Shown here in pieces: positions 33,956-43,179 of a DNA stretch of 47,279 bases (the stretch's first letter is position 1; every line of letters begins with the position of its first letter). Source of the stretch: Syntrophaceae bacterium (GTDB lineage: Bacteria; Desulfobacterota; Syntrophia; Syntrophales; Smithellaceae); assembly GCA_003139775.1 (NCBI GenBank), contig PLGI01000131.1, positions 1-47,279 of the forward strand. Reading direction: 5' to 3'. Both the position numbers and the translations under genes were made by a program. A model generated the notes under the pieces. The model ran no database searches and was not told where the DNA came from. It worked only from the letters and a program-made list of their open reading frames with translations.

Positions 33956-34499
33956 CTGGGAAAAATTAGACGCTAAACAGCGAAAACTAGCAGCCGGCGC
34001 GGCAATATTAGTTTTGATTGCCTTGATTCTGGAAATCGCCGTTTTCCCTTTCTGGGCGGCTAAAGTAAAACTTACAAAAACAATACAGGTCAATCAAAAA
34101 AAACTAAACGAAATGAGTAAACTCGATGCCGAGTTTACTTTGCAGGAAGCGGCAATGGCGAGGATAAAAAGTGCCCTGTCCGCGCGCAGCGCTGATTTTA
34201 CTTTATTTGCTTATCTGGAAAAAAAAGCAACGCAGGCGAATGTCCGGGGAAGAATCAAACAAATGAATTCTTCAAAAGGGATACAATCAATTTCTTTGGA
34301 AGAATCGTTAATTGACATGAAACTGGAAAAAATTACCATCAAGCAGCTTACCGACTTTTTATATTTTGCCGAATCACCGGCAGACTTAGTGAAAATTAAA
34401 AAGATTACCATCAGCAAAATGAAAGAAAGTCCGGAATACTTAAGCGCGCAGTTACAAATATCTTCTTTTCAGACACTGAATCAGCAGAGGGAAAAATAG
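33942..34499 (+). CDS. gspM: Type II secretion protein GspM
   Basis: The 185-residue bitopic protein has a short cytoplasmic start (MIKTFWEKLDAKQRK), one transmembrane helix (about residues 17-37) and a coiled-coil, then a small ferredoxin-like periplasmic domain. Length, topology and the place after gspL identify GspM, which stabilises GspL. The start codon lies at the end of the duplicated junction, and AAGGGA lies about ten bases before it. Confidence 0.85.
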   Translation: MIKTFWEKLDAKQRKLAAGAAILVLIALILEIAVFPFWAAKVKLTKTIQVNQKKLNEMSKLDAEFTLQEAAMARIKSALSARSADFTLFAYLEKKATQANVRGRIKQMNSSKGIQSISLEESLIDMKLEKITIKQLTDFLYFAESPADLVKIKKITISKMKESPEYLSAQLQISSFQTLNQQREK

Positions 34500-34503
34500 C
34501 AAG

Positions 34504-35328
34504 ATGAGCATCCTGAAAAAAAAGGCCTTATGGTTTACACTCTACGGGATATTTATTACCGTAGTATTTTTATATCTGCTTTTCCCATCGGATATTGTCA
34601 AGAGCAGGCTGGAGAATGCTGTCAATTCGCCGGATTTTATTTTGAAGATGGAAAAATTGCGGCCATCCCTGCCTTTGGGGTTAAAATTGAAAAATATAAC
34701 CATAAGTTCAGCATCATCGACCAATATTCCCTTTCAAGGCGATTTGCTCGATGTGCAGTTAAATCCATTGAGCTTTTTTCAAAAGCATACCTATCTAGGA
34801 CTCAGCGGCAGGGCTTACGGCGGCGATTTTGATGGACGCGTTGGCCTGGCTTCTCTGTCTCAAATTTATCCGCCAATGGAAGGAAAACTAAAATTTAAAA
34901 ATATTGATCTGGCCAGAGACTCTTTAATTAAAACCATTCTGGGAAGAGAAATTACAGGAAAAGCAAGCGGCGCCTGGACATATATTTCTACTGGCGAAGT
35001 TAGTAAAAATTCTTCCGGAACAATCGCGCTTTTTTTAACCAGGGGAACTTATCCTTTAGCCGAACCATTTCTAGGATTAAATCGGATTGAGTTTGATCGC
35101 GGTGAAATGCAAGCTCAATTTAAAAATGGCATCATAAAGATGGAAAAACTGGAAATATTTGGTTCGCAAATAAACTATTTCTTAAAAGGTGAAATAACGA
35201 TTGCTGACGATTTTAAATTGAGCCAGCTTAATTTAAACGGCGTGATAGAAATACTGGGACCCAACAAAGCTAAAATGAATGTCACTATCGGCGGAACATT
35301 GACCAATCCGATATTCCGCTATATTTAA
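34504..35328 (+). CDS. gspN: Type II secretion protein GspN
   Basis: The 274 residues start with one membrane anchor (about residues 9-27, FTLYGIFITVVFLYLLFPS) and continue as a beta-rich periplasmic domain. The domain has the family's FPSDIVKSRLENAV and LSGRAYGGDFDG-type stretches. GspN is an accessory subunit present in only some systems and typical of delta-proteobacterial clusters. It starts four bases after gspM ends and directly abuts gspC. Confidence 0.85.
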   Translation: MSILKKKALWFTLYGIFITVVFLYLLFPSDIVKSRLENAVNSPDFILKMEKLRPSLPLGLKLKNITISSASSTNIPFQGDLLDVQLNPLSFFQKHTYLGLSGRAYGGDFDGRVGLASLSQIYPPMEGKLKFKNIDLARDSLIKTILGREITGKASGAWTYISTGEVSKNSSGTIALFLTRGTYPLAEPFLGLNRIEFDRGEMQAQFKNGIIKMEKLEIFGSQINYFLKGEITIADDFKLSQLNLNGVIEILGPNKAKMNVTIGGTLTNPIFRYI

Positions 35329-36255
35329 ATGGTAAAGAGTATGTGGCTTAAAATAACACAACTTATAAAAGAATGGTTTAACCGGATAAAGAATATCAGC
35401 GCCATTCCGGCAATTAATATTACTTTATTGCGGCCATTTTTAATTTTACTGGCGATAACAATATTGTCTTACGAGGCAATCGATCTTTTTTATAAAATTA
35501 TCAGCTTTCCCCTGACGAATCAGACTGCAACTTCTAAAAATAATATTTCTTCGTCCGGCACTACAGATAATTTCCAACATAATCAACTTGAGGATTATGG
35601 AATCATCACCGAGCGTAATCTTTTCCTTACCACTTTGAAAGCCGTAAGTGATAAGCAGTCGGAAGGAGGACTTTTCGATTCCAATCAGAGAATTACGGAC
35701 TTTGATTTGAAAGGAACTGTAGCCTGTAATTCCTCTTTTGGTTTTATTTTTATCGAAGAACGCGACACTCATAAACAGAAATTATACCGGCTGGGGGACA
35801 ATATCGGCTCGGCCAAGCTGATCAAAATAACTCGTAATACGGCAATATTGAGGAGTGAAGGCCGGGACATAACATTAAAGATAAAAGCAACGCTGGAAGG
35901 TCCTTTGCTTCCCAATTCACCGGACAATGCCACTCCCAGAAGTATGACCTTGAGCAAAAAAACAGTAAATGAAAATTTAAGTGATTTGAAGTCCATCATG
36001 AGTCAGGCTGTTGTGCGTCCCTTTTTAAACGAAGGTGTCCAGGAAGGATTGATTATTTCCAATATTGCGCCCAACAGCCTTTACGAAAAGATGGGGTTGC
36101 AAAATGGCGATATAATAATAGATATAAATAACAAGCGTATGCAAAGCGCTGATAATTTACTGCAGACGGTAAACTTAATGCAGTCAGGCAGCAGCATCGC
36201 TGTGAATGTTAAGAGAAACGGCAAAATCGAAACTATCAATTATTCTTTTAACTGA
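35329..36255 (+). CDS. gspC: Type II secretion protein GspC with PDZ domain
   Basis: The 308-residue protein has one N-terminal transmembrane segment (about residues 33-55), a homology region domain (FDLKGTVACNSSFGFIFIEE ... YRLGDNI) and a C-terminal PDZ domain (GLIISNIAPNSLYEKMGLQNGD). GspC links the inner-membrane platform to the secretin and helps select substrates. The start ATG 35329 follows the gspN stop without a gap; ATG 35341 is an alternative. Placing gspC after gspN instead of first in the operon is unusual. Confidence 0.9.
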   Translation: MVKSMWLKITQLIKEWFNRIKNISAIPAINITLLRPFLILLAITILSYEAIDLFYKIISFPLTNQTATSKNNISSSGTTDNFQHNQLEDYGIITERNLFLTTLKAVSDKQSEGGLFDSNQRITDFDLKGTVACNSSFGFIFIEERDTHKQKLYRLGDNIGSAKLIKITRNTAILRSEGRDITLKIKATLEGPLLPNSPDNATPRSMTLSKKTVNENLSDLKSIMSQAVVRPFLNEGVQEGLIISNIAPNSLYEKMGLQNGDIIIDINNKRMQSADNLLQTVNLMQSGSSIAVNVKRNGKIETINYSFN

Positions 36256-36279
36256 TCGGAGCAGAGGAATGTACTCATT

Positions 36280-37146
36280 ATGTATGCCACTTATTTTGGT
36301 TTAAAAGAAAATCCTTTCAGCTTATCACCGGAACCGCGATACTTGTTCCTGAGCGAGCAACATCGCGACGCCTTGAATTGCCTTATCTATGGCATTAAAG
36401 AAAAAAAGGGGTTCATTTTAATCTCCGGTGATATCGGTACCGGAAAAACTACAATTTGCCGCAGTTTGATCAACTTGTTGGATGATTCCGTGGAAACGGC
36501 GCTGATTTTTAACACAGCCATTTCCGATCTTGATTTGCTGGAAACGGTGATTGGAGAATACGGCATCGCCATCGTAAGCGGGTCAAAAACTAAAAAGAAT
36601 TATATTGACGTTTTGAATGACTTTCTGCTTAGGAATTTTGCCGCCGGAAAAACAGCGGTGCTTGTGATTGACGAAGCACAGAACCTGTCGTATGGCGTTC
36701 TCGAACAAATACGAATGCTTTCGAATCTGGAAACCGAAACAGAAAAGCTCATTCAGATAATTTTAATCGGCCAGCCGGAATTGTCCAATACATTAATGCT
36801 GCCCGCTCTGCGGCAGTTAAACGAAAGAATCACGGTAAGATATGATCTGAAGCCTTTGTCGTCGCCGGAAGTGCGCGAATATATACAGCACCGCCTGATG
36901 GTCGCGCAGGGTCCCGGCTCGCTTCAATTTACCAAAGGAGCATTTAATCTTATCTATACTTTTACAGAAGGCATCCCCCGCCGGATTAACGCCCTTTGCG
37001 ACAGGGCATTATTGATTGCCTATACAAAAAATATCAGCAAAATCGATCGCAAAATTATCAAGCTGGCTGTTCATGATATCGGCATTAATTATTTCCAAAA
37101 AACAATGAGCAGCGGCAGAAAAATATGGTCGCGTCTGACAACTTAG
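36280..37146 (+). CDS. gspA: GspA/ExeA-like AAA ATPase
   Basis: This 288-residue AAA ATPase starts MYATYFGLKENPFSLSPEPRYLF, the family's usual opening. It has Walker A GDIGTGKTT and Walker B VLVIDEAQNLS. ExeA of Aeromonas is about twice as long because it adds a membrane anchor and a peptidoglycan-binding domain. Both are absent here, so the protein is probably cytosolic and would need a partner to reach the cell wall. It lies next to the GspB-like gene, as in exeAB, a pair that helps insert the secretin through the peptidoglycan. Confidence 0.82.
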   Translation: MYATYFGLKENPFSLSPEPRYLFLSEQHRDALNCLIYGIKEKKGFILISGDIGTGKTTICRSLINLLDDSVETALIFNTAISDLDLLETVIGEYGIAIVSGSKTKKNYIDVLNDFLLRNFAAGKTAVLVIDEAQNLSYGVLEQIRMLSNLETETEKLIQIILIGQPELSNTLMLPALRQLNERITVRYDLKPLSSPEVREYIQHRLMVAQGPGSLQFTKGAFNLIYTFTEGIPRRINALCDRALLIAYTKNISKIDRKIIKLAVHDIGINYFQKTMSSGRKIWSRLTT

Positions 37147-37179
37147 CTGACAATGTAAGTCCTTGACCAAAGGAATATT

Positions 37180-37914
37180 ATGAGCTACATAAATGAAGCA
37201 TTACGTAAGGTGCAAAAAGAGAAAGAATCACGCTATGTAGCCTATAAACATATTGTGTCGGCAGACGGAAAAAAACTTGAACAGCCAAAAAGATGGCTTT
37301 CACTAATGGGGATATCGATAGTTTTCTTCTTTGCCGCGGGAATTATTGTTCTGCTATATTGGTCTGAAGATAAAAAGATGCCGGTAATACAAAGGATAAG
37401 CGCGCCTCCTGTGGTGGCATCAGCTGTTGTTGCCGGACATAAGCCGGAGGGCAACACAAAAGTTGAGCTTACGCCGCAGGAAACAACCGCACCGGTTATA
37501 ACTAAGCAGGAGACTGCCAAATCGAAAGCTCTTTTCGCGCAAGCCCTTGATCGGCAACGTAAAGGGAAACTAGAAGAAGCCAAATTACTTTATCGAAAAG
37601 TGGTCAAATTTGATCAATATAACGTAAACGCATTTAATAATCTTGGTGTGATCTACATGAGTGAAAAAAATTACAAACGCGCAATTATGCGTTTTCATGA
37701 CGCGCTCAATATAAAACATGATTACACCGACGCTCATTATAATCTAGCCTGTCTTTACGCGCAAAAAAATGATGTGTCCCAGAGCCTGTTTTATCTAAAG
37801 AATGCAATTGAGTTTAACCCGAAAGTAAGAAAATGGGCTAAAAATGACGGCGATCTTAAGGCTCTGGCTAATTTACCTGAATTTAATAAACTTTTGGAGA
37901 AACAACAAAATTAA
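37180..37914 (+). CDS. GspB-like protein with tetratricopeptide repeats
   Basis: The first 70 residues (MSYINEALRKVQKEKESRY, then a transmembrane helix near residues 46-64) match the GspB/ExeB N-terminus. Instead of the normal GspB end, residues about 115-240 carry three TPR units (YNVNAFNNLGVIYMSEKNYK, YTDAHYNLACLYAQKNDV and flanking helices). The protein is thus inner-membrane with a periplasmic TPR domain. It likely works with GspA in assembling the secretin GspD, whose gene follows directly. Confidence 0.78.
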   Translation: MSYINEALRKVQKEKESRYVAYKHIVSADGKKLEQPKRWLSLMGISIVFFFAAGIIVLLYWSEDKKMPVIQRISAPPVVASAVVAGHKPEGNTKVELTPQETTAPVITKQETAKSKALFAQALDRQRKGKLEEAKLLYRKVVKFDQYNVNAFNNLGVIYMSEKNYKRAIMRFHDALNIKHDYTDAHYNLACLYAQKNDVSQSLFYLKNAIEFNPKVRKWAKNDGDLKALANLPEFNKLLEKQQN

Positions 37915-37915
37915 C

Positions 37916-40279
37916 ATGAAAACCATGCATCCTTTTATTTGTGAAACTCCAATTCCAAAAGCGAAGCGTATTGGAATTGGTAAGTTGAACAATCCCGCGA
38001 AGCGGAGGGTACAATACCCCGCAGCTTGCTGTGAGGGGTTCATACCCGTGATTATAAGACCGGGCATGTTCTCAGGCTGCATAATCGCGCTGATAATTTT
38101 GCTTTGTGCCGTAGGACCGGCATTTTCGGCTCGTATTGCCGGTACTGACGAAAATGTTAACACAATAACTACACCTGCGCAGAGCAAGGATGCCGTGCCG
38201 AAGGATAGTCCGGAAATAAAAGCGACTAATCCAGGGACATCAACAGAAGTTAAAACAGAAAATGTAATACAAAAGCCCAAAGAGATTAGGGCAGAGAAAC
38301 TGCCGGCCCATCCCGCGAAAAAAGAAACCTCTAAAAAATATGTAACCCTTGATTTCGACAATGTCGATATAAGCGTGCTGGTAAAGTTTGTCAGTGAACT
38401 TACCGGAAAAAATTTCATCATTGACGATAAAGTTAAAGGCAAGGTCACCATCATATCTCCTAAAAAAATTCCCTTGGAAAATGTCTATAAAGTCTTTCTG
38501 TCTGTTCTGGAAGTTAACGGGTTTACCGTCGTCCCCGCAGGGAATATGATTAAGATCATTCCCTCGGCTTTAGCGCGGGAAAAGGGCATGGAGACAAGGC
38601 TGAAAAATGAAATTGTCAGCCCGGAAGACCGTATGGTCACTCAAATAGTTACCTTGGAACGCGCCAACCCCGATGAAATAAAACGTGTTTTGGATCCGAT
38701 TATTTCCAAGTCCAGCTCGGTGCTTTCTTATCCTCCGGCGGGTATTTTGGTAATTACAGACTATCTGTCCAACATCAAACGACTGCAGGAAATCATATTC
38801 GCCCTTGATATTGAAGGGGCTGGGGATCAGATATCCTATATTCCGCTCACTAACGCTTCCGCCTCGGAAGTGGTGAAATCTTTGACAACGATTTTTCAAC
38901 AGCGCCGCCCCAATGCAGCGGTCATCAAAGTCGTCCCGGATTCCCGGACTAACTCAATTATAATTCTGGCCAGCGGCGCGGATACGGAAAGTGTGCGCAA
39001 ACTTGTTGCATTTATGGATAAAGACGTACCCCGCGGCGAATCCAATATTCAGGTTTACCGCCTGCAAAACAGCAATGCCGAAGATTTGGCAAAAGTTCTT
39101 AACAGTATTGTCAAAGATAGCGGCTCTGCAGCAGCAGCTGCTGGCGGCGCGGCTGCAACTCAAAAAGTGCTTGCTCCGGTGGTCTCGAAAAATGTCCAGA
39201 TCGTCCCGGATAAGGCAACCAATACACTGGTGGTTATGGCTGAGCGGGAAGATTATAAGATTCTCGAAAGTATTATCAAACAGCTCGATGTTCCGCGGCC
39301 CATGGTTTACATTGAGGCCTTAATTATGGAAGTCAACGCCACTAAAGCTTTTAATCTGGGTGTTGAATGGCGCGGTATGAGAGGTACGGGTGACGTCCTT
39401 GGTGCAGGTACAGCCGGCAATACGGCGGCGTTTATCGGTTCCGGAGGAGCCGGCAGCACTACCAACCCCGGCGGCTACAATATCCTCGATGGTTTAACTA
39501 CGGTAAATTCGGATGGAACTATTTCGGCTGCTTTCCCGGGTGGTTTTTCCATGGGTATCGTCGGCAGCGGCATTACCATTGGCGGCGTTACCTTTCCTAG
39601 CATCGGAGCCGTCATTCAGGCATACAAGACGGATCAGGAAGTCTCCATTTTATCCACCCCCCAGATCATGACATTGGATAATGAAGAGGCGGAAATAAAT
39701 GTGGGCGAAAATGTTCCCTACATAACCTCACAGCAGAGTTCTTCAACGACAACGACAACCTCCCTGTCCCCGCTCAACTACAACAGCTATGAATACCGGG
39801 ATGTCGGCGTGATCTTGAATATCACACCGCATATCAACGAAGATAATTTTATCCGCCTGAAAATATCGCAGCAGGTAACCAAACTTACATCCGCCGCCAC
39901 TTCCACAACACCGACAACTTTAAAAAGAACCGCAAAAACTACGGTAGTGGTCAAGGATAATGAAACAGTTGTTATCGGCGGCCTGGTGGGGGACAGTACG
40001 GAGAACGATACATATAAAGTGCCGCTGCTGGGCGATATTCCTATTCTGGGCTGGCTTTTTAAAACACATTCCACTTCCCGGGAAAAAACAAATCTGTATG
40101 TCTTTTTGACGCCGCATATCGTCCGCACCCAGAAGGATGCCGCCGGTCTTTATCAGGAAAAAAGAGAAACAATGGGCGAAGTGGTGGAGGGAATCATCAA
40201 GTTGAATGAAAAAAAATCAGAGCTGAAGTCTCCCTCTGCACCTGCTCCTGCCGAAAACAAAACACCGGCTAAACCTTAA
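37916..40279 (+). CDS. gspD: Type II secretion secretin GspD with an element-derived leader
   Basis: From ATG 37916 the protein has 787 residues. After about 50 leader residues (of which about 40 come from a repeat) lies the signal sequence MFSGCIIALIILLCAVGPAFSA. N0 (DFDNVDISVLVKFVSELTGKNFI) and repeated N domains follow, then the secretin domain, with VPLLGDIPILGWLFKTHS near the end. Fifteen-fold rings of GspD form the outer-membrane pore. ATG 38066 would begin directly at the signal sequence, but no ribosome site precedes it. I chose 37916, two bases from the gspB-like stop, though its ribosome site is also weak. Confidence 0.88.
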   Translation: MKTMHPFICETPIPKAKRIGIGKLNNPAKRRVQYPAACCEGFIPVIIRPGMFSGCIIALIILLCAVGPAFSARIAGTDENVNTITTPAQSKDAVPKDSPEIKATNPGTSTEVKTENVIQKPKEIRAEKLPAHPAKKETSKKYVTLDFDNVDISVLVKFVSELTGKNFIIDDKVKGKVTIISPKKIPLENVYKVFLSVLEVNGFTVVPAGNMIKIIPSALAREKGMETRLKNEIVSPEDRMVTQIVTLERANPDEIKRVLDPIISKSSSVLSYPPAGILVITDYLSNIKRLQEIIFALDIEGAGDQISYIPLTNASASEVVKSLTTIFQQRRPNAAVIKVVPDSRTNSIIILASGADTESVRKLVAFMDKDVPRGESNIQVYRLQNSNAEDLAKVLNSIVKDSGSAAAAAGGAAATQKVLAPVVSKNVQIVPDKATNTLVVMAEREDYKILESIIKQLDVPRPMVYIEALIMEVNATKAFNLGVEWRGMRGTGDVLGAGTAGNTAAFIGSGGAGSTTNPGGYNILDGLTTVNSDGTISAAFPGGFSMGIVGSGITIGGVTFPSIGAVIQAYKTDQEVSILSTPQIMTLDNEEAEINVGENVPYITSQQSSSTTTTTSLSPLNYNSYEYRDVGVILNITPHINEDNFIRLKISQQVTKLTSAATSTTPTTLKRTAKTTVVVKDNETVVIGGLVGDSTENDTYKVPLLGDIPILGWLFKTHSTSREKTNLYVFLTPHIVRTQKDAAGLYQEKRETMGEVVEGIIKLNEKKSELKSPSAPAPAENKTPAKP
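37937..38053 (+). repeat. Palindromic repeat copy J, in frame at the gspD start
   Basis: ATTTGTGAAACTCC, hairpin CCAATTCCA/TTGGAATTGG, GGTAAGTTGAACAATCCCGC, CCCCGCAGCTTGCTGTGAGGGG and end TTCATACCCGTGATTA. The forward frame reads ICETPIPKAKRIGIGKLNNP and stays open to the gspD signal sequence. Confidence 0.9.
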
Positions 40280-40299
40280 GCTATAGGCTCTGATCCCTT

Positions 40300-42093
40300 A
40301 TGTCTAAAATCCATACAGCCTTAAAAGCATCCGCAGGCACAGTCCATAGTTCTTCCACTCCCCGGGATATGGCTCTTTCTTCCTTGGATAAAAAATTAAT
40401 TGCCGCCGGAATCGCCCCGGAAGTTATTTCCGAAGCGCACAGTATGAAGGGAAACAACGGCAGCGGATTCATTGATGGGCTTATTCGAAAAAAAGCCCTT
40501 GATGAAATCCAATTATTAAAAATATTGGCCCAACACTTCAGACTGGATTTCCGGTCGGAATTACCGATGGAGAGCATCAATATTGATTTCACACAAAATG
40601 TCTCCATTCAATACTTAAAAAAATATAAGATTGTTCCGCTTATAACCTCTCAGGGTTCGGCAATCGCCATAAACGATCCCACAAATTTTCAGCCTGTTGA
40701 TGACCTGCGGCGGCTTCTGCAGAGTCCGGATCTGCCGGTTATTCTTTCCTCACAGGACGCGATCATAGCGGCAATTAATATGGCTTACGATATGAGCCGC
40801 GCTTCAGCCAAGGACTATTTCGAAGAAATGAATGAATCATCTACTGATGATCTTATTTCGAAAATTGATGAAACAACCGATTTACTCGATGAAACCAGTG
40901 ACGCACCGATTATCAAATTGGTTAATTTGCTTGTTTCCGGAGCGATTAAAGACCGCGCCAGTGATATTCACGTCGAGCCTTATTCCGGCAATCTCAAAAT
41001 CCGCTACCGCATTGACGGCATCTTATATGATACTTTGAACTTACCACATCGAATTCAATCTCCTCTTGTTTCCCGTATTAAAATCATGGCCAAACTAAAC
41101 ATCGCGGAAAAACGGTTGCCTCAGGACGGACGCATTGAAATAAAAATAGCCGACCGCCTTGTTGATATTCGTGTATCGGTGATTCCCACAGCTTTCGGGG
41201 AAAGAGTTGTGTTACGCTTATTGGACAAAACTGCTAATATCCTAAAACTTTCCGATTTGGGCATGCATGATCAACGGATCAAACTGCTCAATCGCCTGAT
41301 CAAATCTCCTTATGGAATAATTTTGGTAACAGGTCCCACAGGCAGCGGCAAAACAACAACATTATATGCGGCTCTTTCCACAATCAATCATCCGGAAATA
41401 AACATCATCACCATAGAAGACCCTATCGAGTATCAAATGGACGGCGTCGGACAAATTCAGGTTAATCCAAAGATTGATCTGACTTTTGCCACAGGCCTCC
41501 GTTCTATTGTCCGCCAGGACCCTGACGTTATCCTGATCGGTGAAATCCGTGACCGGGAAACCGCGGAAATCGCCATTCAATCATCCCTCACCGGCCATCT
41601 TGTGTTTTCCACGCTGCACACCAATGACGCAGCGAGCGCCGTCACGCGATTAATTGATATGGGCATAGAACCGTTTTTAGTTACCTCGTCGATTATCGCG
41701 ATAATAGCACAGCGCCTTGTGCGCATGCTCTGTCCACACTGTAAAGAAGTTTACGTGCCGGATGAAGAAACTCTGGCCAATCTTGGATTGGGCCGGTCGG
41801 TATTGCAGAATAATATTTTTTACCGGAAAAAAGGCTGTAACCTATGCATGCAGACGGGCTTCCGGGGACGAACAGCCATTTTTGAGATCATGATTGTTGA
41901 TGACGAAATCAAAAGGCTTGTTTTAAAAACATCAGATGCCAATCAAATTAATGAACTCGCTCTAAAACGTGGCATGATCACTTTACAGAAAGACGGTATT
42001 GATAAAGTGCTGGCCGGCATAACGACTACGGAAGAAGTGTTGCGGGTAACCAGATCGCTTAATCGCGCAGATGATATTGTGCTCGAAGCTTAA
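40300..42093 (+). CDS. gspE: Type II secretion ATPase GspE
   Basis: The 597-residue protein has an N1E-like domain (about residues 35-170), then the RecA-like core with Walker A GPTGSGKTTT (from about residue 345), Walker B DPDVILIGEIRD (near 407) and the Asp/His boxes between. The C-terminal zinc motif has CPHC (about 478) and CNLC (about 514). It hydrolyses ATP at the inner face to drive pseudopilus extension. It is the last gene of the operon, over 12 kb from gspF, whereas gspE and gspF are usually neighbours. The start at 40300 is 20 bases after gspD. Confidence 0.95.
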   Translation: MSKIHTALKASAGTVHSSSTPRDMALSSLDKKLIAAGIAPEVISEAHSMKGNNGSGFIDGLIRKKALDEIQLLKILAQHFRLDFRSELPMESINIDFTQNVSIQYLKKYKIVPLITSQGSAIAINDPTNFQPVDDLRRLLQSPDLPVILSSQDAIIAAINMAYDMSRASAKDYFEEMNESSTDDLISKIDETTDLLDETSDAPIIKLVNLLVSGAIKDRASDIHVEPYSGNLKIRYRIDGILYDTLNLPHRIQSPLVSRIKIMAKLNIAEKRLPQDGRIEIKIADRLVDIRVSVIPTAFGERVVLRLLDKTANILKLSDLGMHDQRIKLLNRLIKSPYGIILVTGPTGSGKTTTLYAALSTINHPEINIITIEDPIEYQMDGVGQIQVNPKIDLTFATGLRSIVRQDPDVILIGEIRDRETAEIAIQSSLTGHLVFSTLHTNDAASAVTRLIDMGIEPFLVTSSIIAIIAQRLVRMLCPHCKEVYVPDEETLANLGLGRSVLQNNIFYRKKGCNLCMQTGFRGRTAIFEIMIVDDEIKRLVLKTSDANQINELALKRGMITLQKDGIDKVLAGITTTEEVLRVTRSLNRADDIVLEA

Positions 42094-42105
42094 TCACAGA
42101 TATTA

Positions 42106-42179
42106 GTGGAGCACCCTCCAGCAGGAGCCGGAGGCTCCCTACAATAACGCGACCTCCCGCGGCTGGTGCTGCGAGATTG
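42106..42179 (+). repeat. Direct repeat flanking dapF, copy 1
   Basis: Core CAGGAGCCGGAGGCTCC, then TACAATAACGCGACCTCCCGC. A near-identical stretch lies at 43040-43102 just after dapF. Confidence 0.85.
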
Positions 42180-42199
42180 AATGTGAAGAATGTAAATCT

Positions 42200-43039
42200 A
42201 TGGCCAATCCAGAATCAAAGATGATTGAATTTTACAAAATGAGCGGCAGCGGCAATGATTTCATCATTATTGATAACCGCGATTTGTCTTTGAATGTGGG
42301 CAATTTGCCCGCGTTTGCCCGCAAAGTATGTGCACGCAAAATTTCCGTAGGCGCCGATGGATTGTTTCTCATTGAACCTTCAGAGACGGTCAATTTCAAA
42401 TGGCAGTTTTTCAACTCTGATGGCTCGATCGGGGAAATGTGCGGCAACGGCAGCCGCTGTGTGGCGCGCTATGCTTATCTGAAAGGCATTGCTCCAAAGA
42501 AAATGTCTTTCGAAACACTTGCCGGTATTATTTCCGCCGAAGTAAATGATGATGTTGTAAAAGTCCGGTTGACTGATCCGTCACCTCTGAGGATAGCCCA
42601 AACAATTATGCTCAATGATCAGGAATGTATTCTGGACTGCATCGATACCGGCGTGCCACACGCCGTTGCATTTGTAGATTCCGTTGAGACTTGTGCCGTT
42701 GTCGGGACAGGAAGGCAAATCCGCAATCACGAACATTTCGCGCCCCGGGGCGCCAATGCTGATTTTGCCGAAGTGCTTAACCATCATAAAATGAAAGTGC
42801 GAACCTATGAACGTGGTGTCGAGGATGAAACGCTCGCTTGCGGCACAGGGGTAGTGGCGTCCGTGCTGGCCGCCGCCGGGCGCGGTCTAGTGGAAACGCC
42901 TGTCGATGTGACCGTCCACAGCGGCGAAACATTGCGCATTTATTTTACGCGCCAGGATGATGATTTTTGCAAAATTTATCTTGAAGGTAAAGTAAAAATA
43001 ATTTATCAAGGATTGCTTTTTGAAGAAGCTTATAAATGA
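42200..43039 (+). CDS. dapF: Diaminopimelate epimerase
   Basis: The 279-residue protein has both active-site cysteines, Cys81 in EMCGNGSRC and Cys214 in LACGTGVVAS. It also has the start FYKMSGSGNDFIIID. It converts LL- to meso-diaminopimelate, the precursor of lysine and of the peptidoglycan crosslink. The ATG at 42221 (MIEFYKM) is an alternative start. dapL follows on the same strand, so the two form the last steps of the DapL pathway. The gene is bracketed by direct repeats at 42106-42179 and 43040-43102. Confidence 0.96.
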   Translation: MANPESKMIEFYKMSGSGNDFIIIDNRDLSLNVGNLPAFARKVCARKISVGADGLFLIEPSETVNFKWQFFNSDGSIGEMCGNGSRCVARYAYLKGIAPKKMSFETLAGIISAEVNDDVVKVRLTDPSPLRIAQTIMLNDQECILDCIDTGVPHAVAFVDSVETCAVVGTGRQIRNHEHFAPRGANADFAEVLNHHKMKVRTYERGVEDETLACGTGVVASVLAAAGRGLVETPVDVTVHSGETLRIYFTRQDDDFCKIYLEGKVKIIYQGLLFEEAYK

Positions 43040-43149
43040 GTGGAGCCACCTCCGGCAGGAGCCGGAGGCTCCTACAATAACGCGACCTCCCGCTGGTTTT
43101 ACCGCATTACTCTCCCGGCTGAAGCCGGGGTATTCCAAACCGCGGGATT
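43040..43149 (+). repeat. Direct repeat flanking dapF, copy 2, plus CGGCTGAAGCCGGGG module
   Basis: Starts at the base after the dapF stop. Shares CAGGAGCCGGAGGCTCC and ACAATAACGCGACCTCCCGC with 42106-42179. The second half (43113-43149) resembles 27435-27470. Confidence 0.85.
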
Positions 43150-43179
43150 AACACTAATTAATTCTAGAGGAAATTGATC

